Source: Flectobacillus roseus
Lineage (GTDB): Bacteria > Bacteroidota > Bacteroidia > Cytophagales > Spirosomataceae
Length of the DNA: 64,000 nucleotides
Direction: 5' to 3' (one strand)
Assembly: GCF_030056665.1 (NCBI RefSeq)
Contig: NZ_JASHIG010000003.1
Position numbers and translations under genes: made by a program. Shown here piece by piece: positions 18,019 to 25,727 of this stretch; the first letter of the stretch is position 1, and each line of letters opens with the position of its first letter. The notes below the pieces were generated by a model, which saw only the letters and a program-made list of their open reading frames with translations, ran no database searches and was not told the DNA's origin.

Positions 18019-21000
18019 ATGAAACAGCTCTTACTTTTTATATTTCTACTTATATCTTCACTTAGTTTTGCACAGTATCCTTTTTTAAGGTCTTATACTG
18101 TTGACAATGGTTTGCCTAGCTCTAATGTATATCGCGCTTATCAAGATAGTAAAGGTTTCCTTTGGTTTTGTACCGACAAAGGTCTTGCTCGATTTGATGG
18201 GTATCATTTCGAAAGTTTTACCACTAAAAATGGTTTGCCTAACAACGATGTTTGGCAATGTGCAGAGGATAATCAAAAGAGAATTTGGTTTTTAACTTAT
18301 AGCTCTGTCTTCTTTTATTTTGATACGAATGATAATAAATTCTATACCATTCCGAATCCATACCCAGATTTACAAGATTCCCATATTTGGTGCTATGTTC
18401 AAACAGCTCCTAATACCGTACAAGTGATTTTAAGTAAAGGGTTAGAAGTACTAGAAATAGATGTCAAAAAGAAAGTGGTTAAAAGATTTATGCCACGTAA
18501 AATAGGCAATCAATCATATCCTTTTATCAATAACAAAACCCATCTTAGTGTGATAATGAGTGTAGGGTCTCCATTTACGCTGAGAGCCTATTCCGAAGGG
18601 CTTGCCCATAACCTTAAAAATATACCTCACGTACTTCCAAGGTTTGATAAAGGCAACTTTCCAACCGAGATTTTTGATAAACTTATCACGATTTTATTTG
18701 AAGATGATAAAACCATATATGCTACTGCCGATAAACTTGTAGTGTACAGTAAAGAAGGTCTAAAACAAATTCATATATCCAACTTAAGTCCATTAAAAAA
18801 CAATCCTATCACACTACTTCTCAGCACAGGGAGTTTGAAGTATAAACTATGTGTTACAGAAAAGGAATCCTTTCTCTTGGATGAAAATTTCAACCGACTT
18901 CGACAGTTCGATTTCTTGAATAAATATGTTCTCAATACAATTTATGTAGATAGTGAGGAAAACTTTTGGTTTTGTACCAAAGACAAAGGTTTATTGTTTT
19001 TATCAAAGCAAGCAATGTATTCTGCCACCTATAATTTTCAGGGAGGAAATTCGGTTGTGGCTATGCAACAATTTGAGAATAAAATCATATTTGGAACAGG
19101 TAAAGGTGATTTGTACAGAATCAATCAGGATGAATCTATTACACGGTTTTTGATTAAAGACCCCATTCATCTTCCCGTTAGGGATATTGCTATTACAAAG
19201 GAAAAGGCTATGATTGCCTATTTTGGAATGGATTATACCATGTATTCCACAAAGGCACTCATGACCAAAACTAGTTTATCCATTAATAAAATCATCAAGA
19301 AAAATGGTCAAAGCGATTTGCATGAGCCCATTAACCGAAAATATGATGGAGAGAGCGTCCATTGGATTGATTTTAAAACAATCGATACCCTTGATGCAAA
19401 AACGATTATAGGATATAACGCCCTAATGATGGTAAAACTCTTTGAGTCAAAAAAGCATTATCAGGCTCGAAAAGTGTTTACTAAGGTTAATATTCCCAAA
19501 ATTGTTGCCATGCACGTGGGCAGTAATCACAAGATATGGGTCGGAAACTCTAAAGGTATTTATCAACTTTCTATGATTGATTCCACAGCAGAACTTTTCG
19601 ACAAACAAAAGATTCAATATCCAATACTGAGTCGAGCTGTAAAATGTTTGGTGTCGGACAAAAATGGGAGGGCTTGGGTAGGTACCAACGGGTTTGGATT
19701 ATATGCCTTCGACGGGGTCAGACCGTTGGTTGTATCAGAATTGGCCTATGAAAATATCAACGCTGTTTTTCTGGACAACAAAACTCAAACTGTTTGGGTA
19801 GGCACCAACAAAGGGGTATTTGTACTATACAACATTGATTTTAAAACAAAGCGGTATCAACTCAAAAAGTTGTCAGTAATTCAGGGTTTACCAACCCATG
19901 AAGTATATTGTCTGACGGTGCAAAATGACATAGTCTGGATCGGGACAGCCAATGGACTCTTCAAATTGGGGGTTAAGTATGTGCTCAATATGCCTGTGCC
20001 CAAAGCTCAGGTGCCGTTGGTGATTCGACGAGTAAAAGTGAATAATCAAGATACTTTGGTCACTACGCATTATGAGCTTGAGCATACGCAAAATAATCTT
20101 ACGATAGAGTTTGTGGCGCTTTCTTATATGAGTAATAAAAATATCAGATACCAATATCGTTTGCTCGGTAGTAATCAATCTGATACACATTGGAGGGAAG
20201 TAGAAGAGCTACAGTTAAGCTTTCCATTTTTGCCTCCAGGAACTTATATTTTTGATTTGAGAGCATATGATGTGACTGGAAAAATAACGCAAAAAATAAA
20301 TCCAATAAGATTTCACATAAAAGCACCATTTTGGCAAGAATCTTGGTTTTGGGTAGTGATAGCGATTCTTATTGTTGCCATTATTCTATTTTCGGTTTAC
20401 GCTCGAATCCAATTTATACAAAGAGTGGAAGGTGAAAGAACTGAGGCGAACAAGAAATTTGCACAACTTGAATTACAAGCCCTACAGGCACAAATGAACC
20501 CTCATTTTGTATTCAATGCGCTTAGTTCTATTCAGTATTATATTTTAAATAATGACATAGAAGCTGCAAATGATTATTTGAGTAGATTTTCGAGATTAAT
20601 GCGTCTTTTTTTAGAGTCCTCTCGTAACAAATATATTTCTGTTCATGAAGAATCGGAATTGTTGGATTACTATATCACTCTAGAGCAATTGCGTTTTAAA
20701 AATCGTTTTACCTTCCAAATTAGTATTGAGGATGATGTACCACATGAATTAGAAATTCCTGCCATGTTGATTCAACCATTTGTTGAAAATGCTATCAATC
20801 ATGGCTTGGTGTACAGTAAAAATAATGAAGGACACCTAAGGATACACTTTTGTCTAAAGGAAGATTACGTGCTGTGTACCATCGAAGACAATGGGATTGG
20901 ACGTGCCAAAGCTGCAGAGTTAAAACAAAAATCGCTAAAATCGTATCAGTCTCAAGCAACACAAATTACAGCAGAGCGAATTCAATCTTTAAAGTATATT

Positions 21001-21093
21001 GAAGAAACTAAAGTCGAAGTAAATATTATTGATAAATTCAATGAAATAGGTGAGTCTCAAGGGACAAAAGTTGAAATACTTATTTATCTTTGA
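18019..21093 (+). CDS. Two-component sensor histidine kinase with periplasmic propeller (Reg_prop/Y_Y_Y/LytS-type)
   Basis: Membrane sensor kinase of 1024 residues. It has a signal peptide (MKQLLLFIFLLISSLSFAQ), then two-component-regulator propeller repeats (about 20-680, for example DSKGFLWFCTDKGLARFDG and GRAWVGTNGFGLYAFDG). A Y_Y_Y domain follows (about 690-760), then one membrane helix (about 775-797) and a cytoplasmic LytS-type HisKA_5/HATPase module. The phospho-acceptor His is residue 829 in MNPHFVFNALSS, and the ATP-binding region includes PFVENAINHG and EDNGIGR. I use ATG 18019 because the upstream extension crosses a terminator and would bury the signal peptide. The LytTR regulator gene 28 bp downstream is its evident partner. 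The signal sensed is unknown; the position suggests control of surface secretion (inference). Confidence 0.92.
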   Translation: MKQLLLFIFLLISSLSFAQYPFLRSYTVDNGLPSSNVYRAYQDSKGFLWFCTDKGLARFDGYHFESFTTKNGLPNNDVWQCAEDNQKRIWFLTYSSVFFYFDTNDNKFYTIPNPYPDLQDSHIWCYVQTAPNTVQVILSKGLEVLEIDVKKKVVKRFMPRKIGNQSYPFINNKTHLSVIMSVGSPFTLRAYSEGLAHNLKNIPHVLPRFDKGNFPTEIFDKLITILFEDDKTIYATADKLVVYSKEGLKQIHISNLSPLKNNPITLLLSTGSLKYKLCVTEKESFLLDENFNRLRQFDFLNKYVLNTIYVDSEENFWFCTKDKGLLFLSKQAMYSATYNFQGGNSVVAMQQFENKIIFGTGKGDLYRINQDESITRFLIKDPIHLPVRDIAITKEKAMIAYFGMDYTMYSTKALMTKTSLSINKIIKKNGQSDLHEPINRKYDGESVHWIDFKTIDTLDAKTIIGYNALMMVKLFESKKHYQARKVFTKVNIPKIVAMHVGSNHKIWVGNSKGIYQLSMIDSTAELFDKQKIQYPILSRAVKCLVSDKNGRAWVGTNGFGLYAFDGVRPLVVSELAYENINAVFLDNKTQTVWVGTNKGVFVLYNIDFKTKRYQLKKLSVIQGLPTHEVYCLTVQNDIVWIGTANGLFKLGVKYVLNMPVPKAQVPLVIRRVKVNNQDTLVTTHYELEHTQNNLTIEFVALSYMSNKNIRYQYRLLGSNQSDTHWREVEELQLSFPFLPPGTYIFDLRAYDVTGKITQKINPIRFHIKAPFWQESWFWVVIAILIVAIILFSVYARIQFIQRVEGERTEANKKFAQLELQALQAQMNPHFVFNALSSIQYYILNNDIEAANDYLSRFSRLMRLFLESSRNKYISVHEESELLDYYITLEQLRFKNRFTFQISIEDDVPHELEIPAMLIQPFVENAINHGLVYSKNNEGHLRIHFCLKEDYVLCTIEDNGIGRAKAAELKQKSLKSYQSQATQITAERIQSLKYIEETKVEVNIIDKFNEIGESQGTKVEILIYL

Positions 21094-21121
21094 CAAACTA
21101 AAATATCCCTAATTGTTAACC

Positions 21122-21871
21122 ATGCTTAGAGCTATCATTGTTGATGATGAAAATAATGCACTAGAAGCTTTAAAAACTCTTTTAACCAACTATTGTCCGC
21201 AAGTAAAAATTATAGACACAGCCAGCTCAGTCGAAGAGGCATATCAAAAGGTGGTTACTTTCAATCCTAATCTCTTGTTTTTGGATGTGGAAATGACAAA
21301 TGGAACAGGATTCGACTTATTAATGAAATTTGACGAACCTTCTTTCAAAGTCATATTTGTAACGGGTTTTGACCAGTATGCGCTTAACGCCATTAAGTTT
21401 TCGGCAATTGATTATCTTCTAAAACCGATTGATGTGGCAGAACTAATCGAGGCAGTCAAAAAGGCAGAAAAACAACTCGATAGTCAGGATAATCTTGGTG
21501 AACTACGAAATTTACTTAGTACTTTGAATAACCCCAGAAGCCGTAAGAATAAAATAGCCATACCTACGCACAAGGGGTTTGAAATGATAGAGGTACAGGA
21601 TATTGTTCGGTGTGAGGCTTCAAGTGGCTACACTCTGATTCACTTGCTTCAAGGGAAGCCAGTTATGTCTTCTCGTGATTTAAAAACTTACCACGAACTA
21701 TTGGAGGAGTATGATTTCTTTCGAATACATGATTCGCATGTCATTAGCCACTTCCATATTCAGAAGGTTTTGAATGAGGATGGTGGAGTGGTTGTACTTA
21801 CCAATGACATAAGATTACCAATAGCTCGTCGCCGAAAATCCGATTTTCTAGAATGGCTAAAAGGACGATAA
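21122..21871 (+). CDS. LytTR-family response regulator
   Basis: Response regulator of 249 residues. The receiver domain (about 1-120) has the acidic pair D8/D9 (IIVDDE), the phosphorylation site D55 (LFLDVEM) and conserved K near residue 106 (LLKPID). It is followed by a LytTR DNA-binding domain (about 145-245, with IVRCEASSGYTLIHL and FFRIHDSHVISH). ATG 21122 is preferred over the in-frame TTG 9 bp upstream because it gives the standard MLRAIIVDDE start. The gene follows the LytS-type kinase at 28 bp, so the two form a kinase-regulator pair. Its targets may include the neighbouring T9SS-related genes, but no operator repeat was recognised. Confidence 0.94.
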   Translation: MLRAIIVDDENNALEALKTLLTNYCPQVKIIDTASSVEEAYQKVVTFNPNLLFLDVEMTNGTGFDLLMKFDEPSFKVIFVTGFDQYALNAIKFSAIDYLLKPIDVAELIEAVKKAEKQLDSQDNLGELRNLLSTLNNPRSRKNKIAIPTHKGFEMIEVQDIVRCEASSGYTLIHLLQGKPVMSSRDLKTYHELLEEYDFFRIHDSHVISHFHIQKVLNEDGGVVVLTNDIRLPIARRRKSDFLEWLKGR

Positions 21872-22367
21872 GCCATGTACCAATCATATTCGACCAGATA
21901 ATAGTAATTTATTGCCGTATAAAAGGTGTAGATTGTTTGACATAGCTTTACTATGTATTTTCGTAATGTGTGTTAGACCTCTATACTTATCGAGGACTCC
22001 CAAGCATAAGGTAACTTGTGGGTCCTCTTTTATTTTTATATAAAATGAGTACACAAAGTACTTAGGAAGTACAATTTTTTGAAATCCCACACAAAGCATT
22101 TTGGATAGTCTAATATCAAGCTTTGTTAAAAATATCCTAGTAAAGGTTCTACACAATCTATTCTGATAAGCCTCCAATACTATCTTTCCTGATTTTTGTA
22201 TTTACTGCCAATAGAGATTTGTGCAAGCACTATTATCATAAAATCCTACCAAGTGTTTTTATATGCTTCTTCTAGTTTGTGATTCTTGCATTATAGCGTA
22301 CTGGCTACTAACTTCGTTACAAAACCTCATCGAGTAGGTCAGTTCTAAGATTAAACACAATGTCATT
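21872..22367. other. Intergenic region with a terminator, no supported gene
   Basis: A hairpin at 21992-22027 (13-bp arms with one mismatch and one G-U pair) is followed by a T-rich run from 22028 and probably terminates the kinase-regulator transcript. The remaining sequence to the second sprF-like gene is AT-rich. A 97-codon minus-strand ORF across this area runs through the terminator and has no recognisable protein character. Confidence 0.5.
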
Positions 22368-23285
22368 ATGAAAAAGCTTTTACTAGGGCTAATAGCCACC
22401 TTGCTATATTTTCAAACCTATGGTCAGCAAGATCAGTTGTACTATACTTATCCTTTCATGCCCATGACAATCAATCCTGCCTATGCTGGTGCGAAAGAAG
22501 TCATCTCTTTTTCAGGTATTTATCGCAAAAGACCCTTGTTTACCAATAATGTTGGTGCTACTTCAACCCAACAATATTTTAACTTTGATATGCCAATCGC
22601 CCAAGATAAAATGGGGGTAGGCTTTCAAGCATATAATACTGATCAAGCTATTGGAATAGGAGGGAACTTGGCAGGTAACTTAGGGCTGTATGGTAATTTT
22701 GCCTATCGTTTCAATATGCCTAATGATGGCAAATTGGCTGTAGGTGCTTTGGCGGGAATAACACAAGTTCCTGCTATTTTTGGGGCTGGGAGTTCAGGTA
22801 CCACTCGATTACGTTCTAGCTTTGGTTTAGGGGTATATTATCAAAATGATGATTGGTATGCAGGTGTTTCGATGCCTAATGTCAATGCCTCTAGTGATGG
22901 ATATAATGTGCCTATCTTTGTTTCGGGAGGATATTTGTTTCCATTATCTGATGATTTTATGCTCAAAACTGGTGTAGTGTTCAGACGCATCAGCAATGGT
23001 GATTATAACCGAAACGATATAGATTTACATGGAGTACTTTGGGTAAAAGAAAGATTTGGTGTAGGTGTTTGGTATCAAAATACAGGCTCTGAATTTGTCA
23101 ATAAGGCACTGTTAGGCTCCTTAGAAATACAACTCAACAAAATGAGAATTGGTTATTCTTACGACTTCCAAGGTAGTAATTCGACCAATACAACTTCGCC
23201 AGCCAATCAAGGTTTTCACCAAATTATGTTAAGATTTGACTTTGATTCTGGTAATGGGAAATCAGCGCAATTCAAATATTTCTAA
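22368..23285 (+). CDS. PorP/SprF family T9SS membrane protein (second copy)
   Basis: PorP/SprF-type outer-membrane protein of 305 residues. It has a signal peptide (MKKLLLGLIATLLYFQTYGQ) and then the family start QLYYTYPFMPMTINPAYAGAKE followed by GIYRKRP. It is only distantly similar to the copy at 14296 but shares the plan NPAYAG, FNFDMPI/IDMPV and a terminal Phe. It stands alone, with a terminator directly after it and no adhesin beside it. Its cognate type B substrate may therefore lie elsewhere, or it may serve the same giant adhesin (inference). Confidence 0.9.
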   Translation: MKKLLLGLIATLLYFQTYGQQDQLYYTYPFMPMTINPAYAGAKEVISFSGIYRKRPLFTNNVGATSTQQYFNFDMPIAQDKMGVGFQAYNTDQAIGIGGNLAGNLGLYGNFAYRFNMPNDGKLAVGALAGITQVPAIFGAGSSGTTRLRSSFGLGVYYQNDDWYAGVSMPNVNASSDGYNVPIFVSGGYLFPLSDDFMLKTGVVFRRISNGDYNRNDIDLHGVLWVKERFGVGVWYQNTGSEFVNKALLGSLEIQLNKMRIGYSYDFQGSNSTNTTSPANQGFHQIMLRFDFDSGNGKSAQFKYF

Positions 23286-23307
23286 AAATGTTTCATGACA
23301 ATAAATA

Positions 23308-23338
23308 AAAAACGGGTGAGAATTTCTCACCCGTTTTT
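23308..23338. terminator. Bidirectional terminator between sprF-like and thioredoxin-like genes
   Basis: A perfect 14-bp stem (23308-23321 with 23325-23338) with a 3-nt loop carries A-run and T-run flanks, so it can end both convergent genes. Its right arm touches the stop codon of the minus-strand gene. Confidence 0.85.
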
Positions 23339-24678
23339 TATTTCATCTTTTCCAATGCAGATGTAAATTTTTGCGTATCTATTTTTTCTTTTAGCGCTAA
23401 TTCATAAGCTTTTTGCTCTATATCAAGGGCTTTTTGCTTGTCGCCCAATTTCAACATCAGTTGAGCATAAGAATGATAATACTCAGGGTTTTCTACCAGC
23501 TCTATAGCTCTTTGAACCCAAGGAATAGCTTTTTCTAGTTTTGCTGGAGTATCTACTTGCTCATAAAACGTTTTCACCACATCATGAAGTTCATTGGCCG
23601 TGAGGCGTGCCATCGTGAATCGACCATTCTTTTTGATATTGTTGTATAGCGGCGCTCCTGTACCTGTAGAGTCACGAATCCCGAGTCTGTAAGCTTGCAT
23701 CATTTTGTCATATTCCCACAAATCTTGCTTACGAATACTTTCAATCTGCACAAACATCACATATTGATCCAAATAATTTTCAGCAGCCTCTACGTACTTA
23801 TTGATGTCTTTTATGGCTAGATAAAAAGCCAACTTATTTTTATCATTTACCCTATCAGCGGTATTGGGAAGTGCCTTTAAATTCGCTTGTAAGGCTTTCT
23901 CAAAAAGTACTTTATTTTTGGTCTCGATGGCCTGATAAAAGAATTCATTGATACTGGTCGAAAAGGCCTGATTGACTTTTTCATCTCCACCTTCAAACAA
24001 TCCTTCTGCTTTTTCACGATATTTTAATAATAGTTCAAACGCTTTTCCATCAATTTTAAAACCATTATTAACCACCAAACGAAGAGTTTTGTCTGACGAT
24101 TGTTGGATAGGAGTTAACGCTTTCACATACTCCTCTACCAGTGTCATGTTGTCAAGATTGTATCTGGAACGTTTGGCAATAAACTCATATAAAAAATCAG
24201 GATCACGTTTGCCTTCATTGTATTGTTTTTCGAGCACATAAATAGGCTTGGAGTCTGACTGATTTGTCAAAACTAAGTCAGCTTCTTTTAACAAATCGGT
24301 CGAGCCAAGGTATCCTTCTTGTTTGTACACCAAATTTTCGGTAGCGTCCACAAAAAGGCAAGTAGGGTAGGAAGTCACATTATAACGTCTGGCTAAAGTA
24401 ATCCCAAATCCTTTTTCAGCATCGATTTTGTAATTGATAAATTTGCTATTGAATTTATCACCCACAGACGCTTCGGAGAATGTTTTTTTGTCCATCTCCT
24501 TACAAGGTCGGCACCAAGTAGTATAAATATCAACAAAAATCAACTTGTTCTGTGCTTTTGCCTGAACAAGTACATTTTGCCAATCATCTTGACGAAAAGA
24601 TATTCCCTGTGAGAAGGTCTGAGCACTTACCCACATAAGGGCAAGAAAACAGATTTGCGACAGGTTTACTGGTTTCAT
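23338..24678 (-). CDS. Secreted thioredoxin-fold protein with helical C-terminal region
   Basis: Predicted periplasmic protein of 446 residues, with a signal peptide (MKPVNLSQICFLALMWVSAQTFSQ). A thioredoxin-like domain follows (about 28-140) with the active-site motif WCRPC and the sequence DIYTTWC just before it. This resembles the thioredoxin-7/DsbD-gamma type used in periplasmic disulfide exchange. The remaining 300 residues are helical and TPR-like near the end (YYHSYAQLMLKLGDKQKALDI). The domain supports a thiol-disulfide reductase or oxidoreductase role; the substrate is unknown. It is convergent with the sprF-like gene and is not part of that operon. Confidence 0.85.
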   Translation of the reverse strand: MKPVNLSQICFLALMWVSAQTFSQGISFRQDDWQNVLVQAKAQNKLIFVDIYTTWCRPCKEMDKKTFSEASVGDKFNSKFINYKIDAEKGFGITLARRYNVTSYPTCLFVDATENLVYKQEGYLGSTDLLKEADLVLTNQSDSKPIYVLEKQYNEGKRDPDFLYEFIAKRSRYNLDNMTLVEEYVKALTPIQQSSDKTLRLVVNNGFKIDGKAFELLLKYREKAEGLFEGGDEKVNQAFSTSINEFFYQAIETKNKVLFEKALQANLKALPNTADRVNDKNKLAFYLAIKDINKYVEAAENYLDQYVMFVQIESIRKQDLWEYDKMMQAYRLGIRDSTGTGAPLYNNIKKNGRFTMARLTANELHDVVKTFYEQVDTPAKLEKAIPWVQRAIELVENPEYYHSYAQLMLKLGDKQKALDIEQKAYELALKEKIDTQKFTSALEKMK

Positions 24679-25394
24679 GGTATGGTAATGTTTTTGGTAA
24701 GGAATAGTTTCAATGAGTATTCAACGTTTTTGAGGACAAAGAAAATATATGCTTAAGACGAATCGTCTCATGAAATTCCATTCGAAAATATCACTATTTA
24801 TTCACAAAGCCCTTATTATTAACAACAACTTCTTGCAAATAAGCACAGTTGAAGCTCATTAATACCCTTAAAAATGCAGGAAGTCTCAGCAATAATCAAG
24901 GATTAATATACTGAAAATAAATTACATAAATAAGTGCTTCGTGAAAAAACTCTGTGTAAATAACCACAGAATGAGCAATTTAGGTAGCAAATACAAGTTT
25001 TTAGGGAAATTCCTTAAATGTTATCATGCAAAAATATATAGTTATCTACTTGTAGTCCAGAACTACAGAAAAAAAAGCATTTAAGCTTCAAATAAATTCG
25101 AAAAGTACAAGTATCACCTACAAATGAAATACCGATATGGTAGTAAGACAAAATGAGTAAAAAATGACAAAATTTGTATTTTTTGGGTAGGATTAATTGC
25201 TTTTTGGCGGAGGAGTAAAACAACTACAAAACTACTTGGCACTACTCGTGTTATAATTTGTAGCTAATTACGTGCCAAAATGGGATGAGCTTAAAGAAAA
25301 TATTCAAGGATTCAGTAAATCTAACTACCTGATTGACTTAGAGACATAAGGATAGTTTTTCAAAAAAAATAGGTAAAACAAATAGATATATGCG

Positions 25395-25402
25395 TACATT
25401 TG
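25395..25402 (+). promoter_or_regulatory. Bacteroidota -7 element, distal sucA promoter candidate
   Basis: TACATTTG matches the Bacteroidota -7 consensus TAnnTTTG exactly. No clear TTG -33 element lies 19-23 bp upstream, so it is the weaker of the two candidates. Transcription would start about 320 bp before sucA. Confidence 0.35.
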
Positions 25403-25571
25403 CACCCGCAAAAAAGAAGTTTTCTTACATAAACTAGAAATACTACAAACTGATTAAAATAGTTGCTATTTTAAGGTAAAGTTGAATTTTTCTAAGAAAG
25501 CAAAATTTTTAGAGGGGTTATTTTAGCTACTATATTAATTTGGCAAAAATCCTGTAAAAAACAAATAAATT

Positions 25572-25606
25572 TTTGTGATTTAATTAACGGGCATACCGTA
25601 ACTTTG
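25572..25606 (+). promoter_or_regulatory. Bacteroidota promoter, proximal sucA candidate
   Basis: TAACTTTG at 25599-25606 matches TAnnTTTG. A TTTG at 25572-25575 lies 23 bp upstream and can serve as the -33 element. The leader before sucA would be about 115 nt. Confidence 0.5.
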
Positions 25607-25727
25607 CCAAAATTCTATTGGGAGACTTTCATTAAATCCAGAAATCCAATCTCTTTGTACTTTATTCGTACCCTATGTAAGAAACTTTACGAATAAGTTT
25701 AATTAATATCAAAGATTAACGCCAGTT

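Larger units (their letters stand above)
24679..25727. other. 1-kb intergenic region upstream of sucA
   Basis: The region is AT-rich and without a credible gene; a 69-codon minus-strand ORF at 25014-25223 has low-complexity residues and no start context. Its right half holds two TAnnTTTG promoter-like elements, listed separately. Much of it may be regulatory for sucA or the remains of lost genes. Confidence 0.4.

Noticed and set aside
21884..22177. 97-codon minus-strand ORF
   Set aside because: It crosses the likely terminator at 21992-22027 and has no recognisable features.
25014..25223. 69-codon minus-strand ORF in the sucA upstream region
   Set aside because: The composition is typical of AT-rich non-coding DNA (Phe/Lys/Tyr/Leu) and there is no supporting context.
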